DNA of 64,000 nt, taken from contig JAIUME010000007.1 in the NCBI GenBank assembly GCA_022565695.1, forward strand, positions 140,754 through 204,753, in the 5' to 3' direction. Under the pieces are notes generated by a model that was not told where the DNA came from, did no database searches, and worked only from the letters and a program-made list of their open reading frames with translations. How positions within the stretch are numbered: position 1 is the stretch's first letter; each line of letters opens with the position of its first letter. The position numbers and the translations under genes are program-made. Below, piece after piece: positions 38,044-46,387 of this stretch. The DNA comes from Alcanivorax sp. (GTDB taxonomy: Bacteria; Pseudomonadota; Gammaproteobacteria; Pseudomonadales; Alcanivoracaceae).

Positions 38044-39147
38044 ATGAAACTGAATACGGTCCAGGAACTGATCGACGATATCCGCGCCGGGCGGATGGTC
38101 ATTCTGATGGACGATGAAGACCGGGAAAACGAAGGCGACCTGGTAATGGCTGCCGAACACGTGACGCCGGAAGCGATCAATTTCATGATCCGCCATGCCC
38201 GCGGCCTGGTGTGCATGCCCATGAGCCGCGAACGGTGCGAGCAGCTGGATCTGCCCTTGATGGTGCAGCGCAACAGCTCCGGTTTCGGCACCAAGTTCAC
38301 GGTGTCCATTGAGGCCGCCGAGGGCGTCAGCACCGGCATTTCTCCGGCAGACCGTGCGCGCACTGTGCTGGCGGCGGCGGCGCGGGATGCGAAGCCGGAA
38401 GACATCGTGCAGCCAGGGCACATTTTTCCGTTGATGGCGGAGCCGGGCGGTGTATTGCACCGGGCCGGTCACACGGAAGCCTCTTGTGATCTGGCAGTGC
38501 TGGCGGGCTGTGAGCCCATCGGTGTGATCTGCGAGATCATCAACGAAGACGGCACCATGTCCCGCAGGCCGGATCTGGAAACGTTTGCCGAACAGCATGA
38601 TCTGAAGATCGGCACCATTGCCGACCTGATCGAATACCGCATGCTCAATGAGAAGACGGTGGAGAAGGTCAGTGAAAATATCCTGCCCACCTGGCATGGC
38701 GATTTCCGCATGATTGCGTTTCGCGACACCGTGGATGACATGACTCATGTGGCACTGGTTAAGGGTGAGCCGACACCTGAGCAGATCACGACGGTGCGTG
38801 TGCATCAAGTGGACCCGCTGCGAGATCTGATGAGTGCCCAGATTGACGGCCAGACGGGCTGGAACATGCACCGCGTGCTGGAAGAGCTGGCGCGCAGTGA
38901 AGCCGGTGTGGTGATCATTCTCGGGCAGGATTACGTGTCCAATCACATGCAGGGCATGATCGAGAATTTCTTTGCTGGCAAGCGCCGCCCGGCGCAGGGC
39001 AACAGCATGGCCTACCGCAACATCGGCACCGGCTCGCAGATACTGCGTGAGCTGGGTGTGCGGCGCATGCGCCTGCTCAGTTCACCCATGAAGTTCAACG
39101 CCCTGTCCGGTTTCGATCTGGAGATCGTCGAATACGTGGCGCCCTGA
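38044..39147 (+). CDS. ribB: 3,4-dihydroxy-2-butanone-4-phosphate synthase with degenerate GTP-cyclohydrolase-II-like tail (RibBX type)
   Basis: A 367-residue protein. Residues 1-205 are a complete DHBP synthase with 'MDDEDRENEGDLVMAAE', 'ARGLVCMPMS' and 'HTEASCDLAVLAG', the enzyme that makes the four-carbon precursor of riboflavin. The remaining 160 residues follow the GTP cyclohydrolase II fold but lack the C-x2-GD-x8-C-x-C zinc cluster (the stretch reads 'VHQVDPLRDLMSAQIDG'). It therefore should not have GTP cyclohydrolase activity. Such hybrids are known as RibBX. A separate ribA should exist elsewhere. Four bases after ribE; no FMN riboswitch seen. Confidence 0.92.
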   Translation: MKLNTVQELIDDIRAGRMVILMDDEDRENEGDLVMAAEHVTPEAINFMIRHARGLVCMPMSRERCEQLDLPLMVQRNSSGFGTKFTVSIEAAEGVSTGISPADRARTVLAAAARDAKPEDIVQPGHIFPLMAEPGGVLHRAGHTEASCDLAVLAGCEPIGVICEIINEDGTMSRRPDLETFAEQHDLKIGTIADLIEYRMLNEKTVEKVSENILPTWHGDFRMIAFRDTVDDMTHVALVKGEPTPEQITTVRVHQVDPLRDLMSAQIDGQTGWNMHRVLEELARSEAGVVIILGQDYVSNHMQGMIENFFAGKRRPAQGNSMAYRNIGTGSQILRELGVRRMRLLSSPMKFNALSGFDLEIVEYVAP

Positions 39148-39158
39148 TCAGAGGCGCC

Positions 39159-41357
39159 CTAGCGCACACGGATCAGTATCTCGGCCCATGCGTACCGGAG
39201 GCACGGGTTGAGGTTCTCGTAACTGCAGCTGCCGGTGTTGCCGTTGTCATGCGACTCAATGCGGAGCAGGTAGTCGCCTTGCATAGGGGATTCGCTGAAG
39301 ACGGTGATGGCCCCCAGGAAACTGGACGTGGGGGGCAGTGTGCCCAGGTAGCGGTAGTGGTATCCGGGCACCAGGGTTTGCAGGTTGCTCATTGATGGTA
39401 TCAGCAGGCGGGTCGTGTCGCCCGGATCGCAACCGCCTTCGGCAAGGCAGATAAATTCCACCTCGGTAAACATCCCTCCCGTCCCTGTGTCAGGGTCCTC
39501 GATGTCGATGCCCACCGGGAACACCAACTGGCCAGTGGGGGTCACCTCATGCTCACAGTCGAGCTGTGAGTAGCTTGTGGCCACACAGGTGAGCAGGCTC
39601 TGCGTTGTGGGTATCAGCCGAGGTGGCTGATTGATGTCGTAGAGCCGGAACTGGTGCTGGACCGGCGGGGACGCCAGCGCAATGTCATCGGCGCTGGTAA
39701 AGCGCAACGCCAGGGCGCCCACCGTAATGCCGCCCAGGGCGTTGTCGGCCAGTGTGGCGTCCGGTGTCCAGCGCGCCTCCCAGGTGTATTCCAGCGCACC
39801 ATCACTGTTGTAGGGCAACCCGTCAGGCAGCGGCAGGGACTGCGGCAACGCATCGCAGTCCACGGCAGTGCTGTGACCCTGATGCAGTATCTCGACGGTC
39901 ACGGTGCCGTCAGACAGCCCACCCTCACAGGCGGTAACCTCTGCCAGCCCCAGCGCCGCCTCCGGGCCGATGGCGCGCGCAGTAAACAGATAGGATTCGC
40001 TCTGGCCTGGCTGGTAGGTGGCGGTGTCTCCGGGCGCCCCCGCTCTCAGTGCCAGAGCGTCGCTGCGCGGCGGTGCCAGCCGGGGCGAGCCACCACGCAC
40101 CCGCAATGCATGGGCGCTGTCGCTGCGTGCGGCGCGCTGATGCTGGCCGTCCAGTGCGTTCATCTGCCAGGCGTCGGATGACAGGGCCGGGGAGGCAGAC
40201 CACAGCGGTTCGCCCGGTACGCCGGGGAACAACAGCGGCGACAGTGCAGGGTCGTAGGCACAGGTGTCGTGCAATGAGGTCAGTTCGCGGATGTTTGGCA
40301 GGCGCCAGTCATCAAAGCCGGCATGCGTGTCTTGCGCCGCCTGTTCCAGTGCCGTGGCCCAGTCCTGCGCCTCGGGGGTGCCCTCGGTGCACTCGTCGCC
40401 GGAGAGCCCTGCCACGCAGCGTTGCCACATCAGGCCTGTCATCAGATCCACCACAGTGCCGGGGCGCGAGGTGTCGTAGCGGCGCGGCGGGGTGCTGCTG
40501 GGCAGACCCTCGGTGCAATGCGCCCGGGCCTGGGTGTCTTCCGTTGCCAACGGCGTGCCTCTGACCAGGCGCAACGATTGCGCACTGTCCGGCGACACAG
40601 GGCCTGGTAATGCGGTGTTCATGTCCAGTGCCCAGAGGTTATCGCCTCGGGCGTCTGCCGTGCTGCTCCAGAGCGGTGCGGTGGCGACCTCGGGGAAGAA
40701 ATCCGTGTCCTGCCACGGTGTTGTCTCGCGTCCGTAATGCACCAGGCTCTGAAGCTCATGCAGGCCGGGCAGCCGCCAGTCCTGATAGCCGCAAATGCCC
40801 TCGGCATTCATCGCCTCGACATAGGCTTCTGCGGTACAGGGTTGATCGCCGAGGCTGGCGCCGCAGAGGCTGGTATCGTCCGAGGGCGCCGCGCTGTAAC
40901 GGTGATCGATAAAGCGCGGGCTCAGGTCGCTGGCATCCTTGAGCTCCCAGGTCAGGCCGCTGACGTTGTCCCGGGTACAGCCCCATTGTTGTGGCAGGTC
41001 TCCACGCAGCGGCTGTGCCGGGCAGTCGCCTTCGCCCTCGGTATCACCGTTGTTGCACAGGCGCGAGTAATCGAAGCCGGCCGCCCCGGCGCCAATCTTT
41101 TCCAGTGTCTCGTCGGCATCGCGACCGAAATCGGCGTCCTGACCCGGCGGCTCATCGCCGAGGCACGGGGCGTTGATGTCGGTATCGGCGGTGCCACAGA
41201 ACTGGATGCCTGTGTCGTTGAGTGGACGGAAATCGATGCCGGGAGGCAGGGTGTCACTGCTGGATGATGAACTGCCGCCACAGGCTGTCAGGCCCGAGGC
41301 AACACAGGCGGCCAACGCCAGCGCGGGCAGCGGCAGCCGTGAGTGGATGGTCTTCAT
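39159..41357 (-). CDS. DUF1566-domain lipoprotein
   Basis: A 732-residue lipoprotein with lipobox LTAC (Cys26) followed by GGSSSSSSD. Two DUF1566 (Lcl-type) domains follow at about 125-275 and 295-440, each with the hallmark 'GLTWE/GLMWQ' start, 'DWRLPGLHELQSL' or 'DWRLPNIRELTSL' core and an 'LWSS/LWSA' strand. DUF1566 is common in secreted adhesin-like or C-type-lectin-like proteins. The C-terminal 290 residues are beta-rich with several Cys pairs and no family I recognise. Probably surface-exposed. Ligand unknown. It converges on ribB with an 11-base gap. A 16-bp inverted repeat lies about 60 bases upstream. Confidence 0.85.
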   Translation of the reverse strand: MKTIHSRLPLPALALAACVASGLTACGGSSSSSSDTLPPGIDFRPLNDTGIQFCGTADTDINAPCLGDEPPGQDADFGRDADETLEKIGAGAAGFDYSRLCNNGDTEGEGDCPAQPLRGDLPQQWGCTRDNVSGLTWELKDASDLSPRFIDHRYSAAPSDDTSLCGASLGDQPCTAEAYVEAMNAEGICGYQDWRLPGLHELQSLVHYGRETTPWQDTDFFPEVATAPLWSSTADARGDNLWALDMNTALPGPVSPDSAQSLRLVRGTPLATEDTQARAHCTEGLPSSTPPRRYDTSRPGTVVDLMTGLMWQRCVAGLSGDECTEGTPEAQDWATALEQAAQDTHAGFDDWRLPNIRELTSLHDTCAYDPALSPLLFPGVPGEPLWSASPALSSDAWQMNALDGQHQRAARSDSAHALRVRGGSPRLAPPRSDALALRAGAPGDTATYQPGQSESYLFTARAIGPEAALGLAEVTACEGGLSDGTVTVEILHQGHSTAVDCDALPQSLPLPDGLPYNSDGALEYTWEARWTPDATLADNALGGITVGALALRFTSADDIALASPPVQHQFRLYDINQPPRLIPTTQSLLTCVATSYSQLDCEHEVTPTGQLVFPVGIDIEDPDTGTGGMFTEVEFICLAEGGCDPGDTTRLLIPSMSNLQTLVPGYHYRYLGTLPPTSSFLGAITVFSESPMQGDYLLRIESHDNGNTGSCSYENLNPCLRYAWAEILIRVR

Positions 41358-41417
41358 GGGCCCCCCCGATGAAAAGCACTACTGGTGTCTTGAACGTGAT
41401 TTTAGGGGGAGTGGGGG

Positions 41418-41455
41418 AGCAGCGTATGTCCCCTGGTCGGGGGACATACGCTGCT
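41418..41455. repeat. Perfect 16-bp inverted repeat
   Basis: AGCAGCGTATGTCCCC (41418-41433) and its exact complement (41440-41455) flank a six-base loop. On the plus strand it is followed by TTTTATTATT, like a terminator, but both flanking genes read on the minus strand, where C-rich sequence follows. It may instead be an operator or a leader hairpin of the DUF1566 gene. Confidence 0.7.
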
Positions 41456-41482
41456 TTTATTATTGCGCGGCTGCCCGCAATG

Positions 41483-42163
41483 TTACTCGGCGGCGTCCTG
41501 AATGTGCAGGGTGGCCAGTACCTCATCCACCAGGGCTTCGCTCTCTTCATCGAAGAAGCTCTGTACAAACACCAGCGCATGCTGGTCGCGAACCAGTGCC
41601 AGGTAGCGTTGCTGGATCTGCTGTGAGCCGAACATGGCACTCGCGTGGAAGAAGTTCAGTTCGGTGCCATTGACGGTGCGGCTGTGACATTCATCTTCGA
41701 CGTCATAGTTGATGCTCATCTGCCGCAGCGCCACGCGCGCATGGTAGAGGTAATCGCAGCCGCTGGAGATGCCCGGTGCGTGGCGGATATTTTCCGCCGT
41801 GGCGAGAATGTTCGGGTTCAGCTTGCCGGGGGTGCCAGGCGGCACTTCAAAGAAGCCGAACAGCGGCAGGGTGCTCTCCAGTGAAGCTTTCAGGAGCTGG
41901 CGGATATTGTCGTCATCGCTGAACAGCGCGCTGCCCTGCTGCTGCATGGCGATCATGTCCTCGGCGCTCTGGGAGAACCAGCCGTCGGGTTTCTCAATGC
42001 GCAATGCAAACATGTCGTTGATGTAGACGTTGTCACCGGTGGTGTAGGTGAGTGCTTCCGGCCCGCGGGGGGCGTTTTCCGGTTTCGGTTCAGGTTCAGT
42101 ACCGCAGGCGCTGAGTGTCAGCAGGGCGGCCAGCAGGGCGGGTAAAGTCAGGCGTCGCATCAC
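41483..42163 (-). CDS. Lipoprotein of unknown function
   Basis: A 226-residue protein with a short leader and lipobox LSAC (Cys20), followed by a Pro/Glu-rich linker (GTEPEPKPENAP). The mature domain includes 'DMFALRIEKPDGWFSQS' and ends with 'LVDEVLATLHIQ', a pattern similar to small periplasmic proteins that resemble the PsbP/DUF1795 fold; that assignment is tentative. Two cysteines (in SGCDYL and EDECHS) may form a disulphide. It lies upstream of the DUF1566 lipoprotein on the same strand, 125 bases apart with an inverted repeat between, so co-transcription is uncertain. Confidence 0.7.
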   Translation of the reverse strand: MMRRLTLPALLAALLTLSACGTEPEPKPENAPRGPEALTYTTGDNVYINDMFALRIEKPDGWFSQSAEDMIAMQQQGSALFSDDDNIRQLLKASLESTLPLFGFFEVPPGTPGKLNPNILATAENIRHAPGISSGCDYLYHARVALRQMSINYDVEDECHSRTVNGTELNFFHASAMFGSQQIQQRYLALVRDQHALVFVQSFFDEESEALVDEVLATLHIQDAAE

Positions 42164-42403
42164 GATATCAAGTCTCTGGTCAGGGGCAGGTCTGTAGACG
42201 GTGTTGGCGGATGTTACACAAAGTGAGACGCAATATCAGGCCGGGCGTGGCTGGCGAACCGCTGGTGAACCAAATACAGGCATTTCCATGGGCAACCGGG
42301 TGCGCAAGTGGGTACAATAGGCCGCTTTGCCGGGCCAGAACCGGCAGCCGGGCAGGCTGCGGGCCGCCCGGATCAAATCAGACAGATCAGTCAAGGGTCA
42401 GAT

Positions 42404-42877
42404 ATGAAAGACGTCAAGGTGATCGAGGGTAACTTCACCAGCGCCGGCGGCCGCTACGGCATCGTCGTGGCACGCTTCAACAGCTTTGTCGTGGAAGCGC
42501 TGCTTGAGGGTGCGGTGGACACACTGCTGCGCCATGGCATCAAGGCACAGGATATCGAGGTGATCCGCGTGCCGGGTGCCTGGGAGTTGCCGGTGGTGGC
42601 CAAGCGTGTGGCCGAGAAAGGCAGCTACGATGCGATCATCACCCTGGGTGCTGTGATCCGTGGCGGCACCGCGCACTTCGAGTATGTCGCTGGCGAAGCC
42701 GCCAAGGGCATCGCAGCAATCCAGAACAGCACCGGTGTGCCGGTGGCATTCGGCGTGCTGACCGTGGACAGCATCGAACAGGCCATCGAGCGTTCCGGTA
42801 CCAAGGCGGGTAACAAGGGTGCCGAAGCAGCCATGTGCGCGCTGGAAATGGTCAGCCTGCTGAAAGTGATCGGTTGA
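42404..42877 (+). CDS. ribH: 6,7-dimethyl-8-ribityllumazine synthase
   Basis: A 157-residue lumazine synthase, the penultimate riboflavin enzyme, forming icosahedral or decameric shells. Conserved segments: '[19 protein letters not shown]', '[12 protein letters not shown]', '[15 protein letters not shown]' with the catalytic histidine, and '[20 protein letters not shown]'. ATG at 42404 follows AAGGG; the in-frame ORF from 42308 includes the promoter area. A TACAAT at 42313-42318 may be the -10 box of this operon. It shares one base with nusB (TGATG). Confidence 0.97.
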   Translation: MKDVKVIEGNFTSAGGRYGIVVARFNSFVVEALLEGAVDTLLRHGIKAQDIEVIRVPGAWELPVVAKRVAEKGSYDAIITLGAVIRGGTAHFEYVAGEAAKGIAAIQNSTGVPVAFGVLTVDSIEQAIERSGTKAGNKGAEAAMCALEMVSLLKVIG

Positions 42878-43314
42878 TGACAACCACGTCCCCCTCTGCC
42901 CGCCGCAAGGCGCGCCGTTTTGCGCTCCAGGCCCTGTATCAGTGGCAGCTCGCAGGGCATGCGTTGTCCGAGATCGAGGCCCAGTTCCGGGCCCAGAACG
43001 ACATGAAAAAAGTCGACATGGCGTATTTTCATGAGCTGCTGCACGGCGTGCCGGCGCAACTGGAGGAGCTGGATGCTCTGTTTGCACCAGCCCTGGATCG
43101 CAAGGTGCAGGAGTTGTCACAGGTCGAAAAAGTGATCCTGCGTCTGGGCACCTTCGAGCTGTTGACGCGGCTTGATGTGCCATACCGTGTTGTCATCAGC
43201 GAAGGCATCGAACTGGCCAAGCTGTTCGGTGCAGATGATTCCTTCAAGTACGTCAACGGCGTGCTCGACAAGGTGGCGCGCAAATGCCGGCGGGTGGAGA
43301 TCACGGCCCGCTGA
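42877..43314 (+). CDS. nusB: Transcription antitermination factor NusB
   Basis: A 145-residue NusB, which with NusE binds boxA RNA and allows rRNA antitermination. All-helical protein starting '[21 protein letters not shown]', with '[17 protein letters not shown]' and '[19 protein letters not shown]', both family signatures. The ATG overlaps the ribH stop codon (TGATG), so translation is coupled. A longer in-frame ORF from 42835 lies inside ribH and is not the start. Confidence 0.97.
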   Translation: MTTTSPSARRKARRFALQALYQWQLAGHALSEIEAQFRAQNDMKKVDMAYFHELLHGVPAQLEELDALFAPALDRKVQELSQVEKVILRLGTFELLTRLDVPYRVVISEGIELAKLFGADDSFKYVNGVLDKVARKCRRVEITAR

Positions 43315-43356
43315 TCCCCTGACAGCCTGGCCGCTTCGTGGCCACGGATGCATTCG

Positions 43357-44331
43357 ATGGATGAGTTTGCCCTGATTCGCCGTTTTTTCCGCGACCGGCC
43401 CGGCCAGCCCTCCGATGGTGTGCTGCTGGGTCCCGGCGATGATGCCGCGTTACTGCTCCCAACCCCCGGCCACACACTGGTCATGACGCTGGACACGCTG
43501 CTGTCCGGCCGTCACTTCCCCGAGGATCTTCCTGTCGCCGATATCGGCTGGCGCAGCCTGGCCGTCAATCTGTCGGACCTGGCCGCCATGGGCGCGACGC
43601 CGCGCTGGTGCCTGCTGAGCCTGTCCCTGCCGGAGACCCTGGAAGCCGATCAGTGCGAGCGCTGGCTGAGTGATTTCTGCGAGGGCTTCCACGCCCTGGC
43701 GGCTGCGTCAGGCGTGGTGCTGGTGGGCGGCGATATGGTGCGTGGGCCGCTGAGTATCTCGGTTCAGGCAACCGGAGAGGTGCCCGCCGGAGAGGCCCTG
43801 CGGCGCAGCGGTGCCAGGCCCGGTGACACTCTCTGGATCGGTGGTGTGCCCGGCGAGTCGGCAGCAGGCCTGGCGGCCTGGTTTGCCGGCGCACGTGACG
43901 GCGCCCTGATACAGCAGTTCAGTCGGCCGACGCCGCAGCTGGCATTGGGTCAGGCGCTGCGTGGCCTGGCCACCGCTTGCATTGATGTGTCCGACGGCCT
44001 GCTGGCGGATCTCGGGCATATTCTGGCCGAGAGCGGCACATCCTCTGGTGGGTTGGGCGCCACGCTGACGCTGGCGGACATACCCTGCTCCCCCGCATTG
44101 GCGCAGGCCGGTGATGCCGAGGCGCGACGTCACTGGCAACTTGCCGGCGGCGATGATTACCTGCTGCTGTTCACCTTGCCGCCAGGGCAGCGGCCCCCCG
44201 CGCCCATGGCCTCCCACTGTCATTGCATTGGTGTCGTGACATCTCAGGCGCCGATGCAGGTGCTTGATGCGCAGGGCCAGCCCTTGCCGTCATTGCCTCA
44301 GGGCTGGAATCACTTTGTCTCGCGGGGCTGA
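43357..44331 (+). CDS. thiL: Thiamine-monophosphate kinase
   Basis: A 324-residue ThiL, which phosphorylates thiamin phosphate to the active diphosphate. 'LLGPGDDAALL' (metal-binding Asp pair), 'MTLDTLLSGRHF', 'NLSDLAAMGATPRWCLLSLSLP' and 'CIDVSDGLLADLGHI' are the family motifs. The start is ATG 43357 (MDEFALIRRFF), matching the usual M-x-EF-x-LI N-terminus; the ATG three codons earlier at 43348 is equally open. It lies in the ribH-nusB-thiL-pgpA operon, with an extra flavoprotein gene inserted after it. Confidence 0.95.
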   Translation: MDEFALIRRFFRDRPGQPSDGVLLGPGDDAALLLPTPGHTLVMTLDTLLSGRHFPEDLPVADIGWRSLAVNLSDLAAMGATPRWCLLSLSLPETLEADQCERWLSDFCEGFHALAAASGVVLVGGDMVRGPLSISVQATGEVPAGEALRRSGARPGDTLWIGGVPGESAAGLAAWFAGARDGALIQQFSRPTPQLALGQALRGLATACIDVSDGLLADLGHILAESGTSSGGLGATLTLADIPCSPALAQAGDAEARRHWQLAGGDDYLLLFTLPPGQRPPAPMASHCHCIGVVTSQAPMQVLDAQGQPLPSLPQGWNHFVSRG

Positions 44332-45664
44332 TGCGTCGGGTATCGTGATCGTCGGCGCCGGCATGGCCGGGCTCAGTGCTGCCCGGCGGTTGTCGGATCT
44401 GGGCCTGCGCGCCACGGTGGTGGACCCGTCTCCCTGGTTCGAGTGGCTGCCGAATATTCATGAGCTGTTGTCGGGGCGAAAGACCCCCGCATCACTGCGG
44501 CTGGACCGGCAGGCGCTGCTGGCCGCCATGGGCCATCGCCTGCTTGCACAGCGCGTCACCGGTATTGACCTGTCGGCGCAACGGCTGCACCTCGGGGAAC
44601 AGGAAGAGCTGCCTTACGACCGGTTGCTGCTCGCCTGTGGCGGCGTGGATCATGACCGCGGTGTCGAGGGCGTTGCCGGGCACGCGCTGCCGTTCAAATC
44701 GGTGGATGACTGTTATGCCATCGGCTCACGCCTGGCGCGTCTGATGGCCTCCGGGCGGCCGGTGTCAGTGGTGATTGTGGGCGGCGGCGTCGAAGGTATT
44801 GAAGCGCTGGGTGAAATACTGCGCTGTTATCGCCAGCATGCGGGCCTGCACGTCACGCTACTGGAAGGCGGGCCACGCCTGATGGGGCAGGCGCCGGCGG
44901 TGCTGGATGAGATGTTGCGGGAGCGACTGGCCGGGCAGCCGGTGACGATACGTTGTGCAACGCGGGTGGCGGCGGTCACGGCGACCGGTGTCAGGCTGGC
45001 CGCAGAGGCCCCGGCGCAGGCTGAATCTGTTGCAGGCGCACAGCTGGCAGCAGATATGGTGATCTGGACTGGCGGCGTGCGAGCTCCGGATTGGGTTGCC
45101 CGAAGCCCGTTGGCAGGTGCTGATGGCTGGGCCACGGTGACGCCGACGTTGCAAAGCCCTGCCTCGGCACGGGTATGGGTGTGTGGCGATGTCGGCAATC
45201 TGCCCGGTGTGCGCGGCAAGCAGGCAAGCGATGCGCTGGCGGCAGGCGTGCTGGCGGCGAGCAATCTGGCAGCGTCTTTTCAGGGCCAGAAGCAAGGGCG
45301 GGGACGCAGGCGCCGACAGCAGTCTTTCCGAGCCTCACCGACACCGCAGCTGCTGACGCTGGGCGATCTGGATGACTGGCTGGTGACGCCCGATCAGGTG
45401 ATTGCCGGGCCGGCGCTGGGTGAGCTCAAGGAAGCGATCTATCAGTTTTATATGGCACGGCTTGACCGCAGTCGCCGCTGGCGCGCGCTGCCGGGTGTGG
45501 CGGCGCGCCTGGGCGGTTATGGTTGGCTACAGTGGCAGGCATTGCTGACAGCGCCGGGCGGCCTGTTGCAGCCGGGGCGCTGGATGCTCAGACGGCGGCG
45601 CGCCGAAGGCGGTGCCTCCCTTCACAAGAACAGGTACGAGCAAGGGCACAAGGAGAAGACATGA
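44315..45664 (+). CDS. NDH-2-like FAD-dependent pyridine nucleotide oxidoreductase
   Basis: A 449-residue flavoprotein with two Rossmann signatures: FAD-binding 'IVIVGAGMAGLSAARRL' at the N-terminus and NAD(P)H-binding 'VSVVIVGGGVEGIEALGE' (about 150-167). A C-terminal FAD motif 'ARVWVCGDVGNLPG' follows. The layout matches type II NADH dehydrogenases and sulfide:quinone reductase relatives. I see no redox-active cysteine pair near the FAD motif, so NDH-2-like is preferred. The tail (about 380-445) is basic/amphipathic and may attach to the membrane. Start: TTG 44315, overlapping thiL by 17 bases, or GTG 44345. The end overlaps pgpA (ATGA). Physiological substrate unknown. Confidence 0.8.
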   Translation: MSRGADASGIVIVGAGMAGLSAARRLSDLGLRATVVDPSPWFEWLPNIHELLSGRKTPASLRLDRQALLAAMGHRLLAQRVTGIDLSAQRLHLGEQEELPYDRLLLACGGVDHDRGVEGVAGHALPFKSVDDCYAIGSRLARLMASGRPVSVVIVGGGVEGIEALGEILRCYRQHAGLHVTLLEGGPRLMGQAPAVLDEMLRERLAGQPVTIRCATRVAAVTATGVRLAAEAPAQAESVAGAQLAADMVIWTGGVRAPDWVARSPLAGADGWATVTPTLQSPASARVWVCGDVGNLPGVRGKQASDALAAGVLAASNLAASFQGQKQGRGRRRRQQSFRASPTPQLLTLGDLDDWLVTPDQVIAGPALGELKEAIYQFYMARLDRSRRWRALPGVAARLGGYGWLQWQALLTAPGGLLQPGRWMLRRRRAEGGASLHKNRYEQGHKEKT

Positions 45665-46152
45665 CGCCTCAACCCCGGCCGGATATGCGAAATCCGGTCC
45701 ATTTCCTGGCATTCGGATTCGGGAGTGGTCTGGCACCGAAGGCACCGGGCACGTTCGGTACCCTGGCGGCGATCCCGTTGTGGTATCTGCTGACACTGCT
45801 GCCGCTGTGGGGATACCTGCTCGGTACCCTGGCGGTGATCGCCGTCGGGCCCTGGTTGTGTGGGCGCACCTCCCGAGACCTCGGCGTGCATGACCATGGT
45901 GGTATCGTCTGGGACGAGTTCGCCGGCTTTCTGGTGACGATGCTGCCGTTGGCGCTGATCGGCGCGCCTTTCTCGGTGGCGGCATTGCTGGCCGGCTTCG
46001 TGCTGTTCCGCATCTTCGATGTGCTCAAGCCCTGGCCCATCGGTTGGCTGGATCGCCGCGTCCATGGCGGCACCGGCATCATGGTGGATGACCTGCTGGC
46101 GGGGGTGTATGCGGCAATCCTGTTGCATCTGGCGCTGGGATGGTTGCTCTGA
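45661..46152 (+). CDS. pgpA: Phosphatidylglycerophosphatase A
   Basis: A 163-residue inner-membrane enzyme that removes the phosphate from phosphatidylglycerophosphate to make phosphatidylglycerol. Typical segments are 'FGFGSGLAPKAPGTFGTLAA', 'VWDEFAGFLVTM' with acidic metal ligands, and 'FDVLKPWPIGWLDRRVHGGTGIMVDD'. It has about four transmembrane helices. The ATG at 45661 has AAGGAG upstream and overlaps the stop of the flavoprotein gene by four bases. Confidence 0.96.
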   Translation: MTPQPRPDMRNPVHFLAFGFGSGLAPKAPGTFGTLAAIPLWYLLTLLPLWGYLLGTLAVIAVGPWLCGRTSRDLGVHDHGGIVWDEFAGFLVTMLPLALIGAPFSVAALLAGFVLFRIFDVLKPWPIGWLDRRVHGGTGIMVDDLLAGVYAAILLHLALGWLL

Positions 46153-46183
46153 GTTGCGGCTGATGCCTCGCTCACGGGGCGGG

Positions 46184-46231
46184 TTATACTCAGGGTCATA
46201 CTCAGGGTCATATTCAAGGGCATATGCAGGG
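46184..46231 (+). repeat. Imperfect 12-bp tandem repeat between pgpA and the diguanylate cyclase
   Basis: About four units: TTATACTCAGGG, TCATACTCAGGG, TCATATTCAAGGG and CATATGCAGGG, decaying to the right. No gene is seen in 46153-46387. Confidence 0.7.
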
Positions 46232-46264
46232 CGTATCGAGAGCCATTTGGCCTGCGCCCTGTGG

Positions 46265-46276
46265 CGAGTATACTCG
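46265..46276. promoter_or_regulatory. Perfect 12-bp palindrome CGAGTATACTCG
   Basis: A candidate operator about 110 bases before the diguanylate cyclase ATG. It shares the TATACTC core with the tandem repeat just upstream. No regulator is assigned. Confidence 0.35.
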
Positions 46277-46387
46277 GGTTGATTGTTTTCCAGGGGGGAA
46301 GACAGCGATGCGTGATCAGAGGCGCCTGGCGGGCAGTGTATTGTGCTCCGTCACCGCGCTGGTGGGTCACTTTCTGGAGTCCGGTTG

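Noticed and set aside
38044-39147. FMN riboswitch controlling ribB
   Set aside because: The gene starts four bases after ribE and no RFN-like leader is visible there or before ribH.
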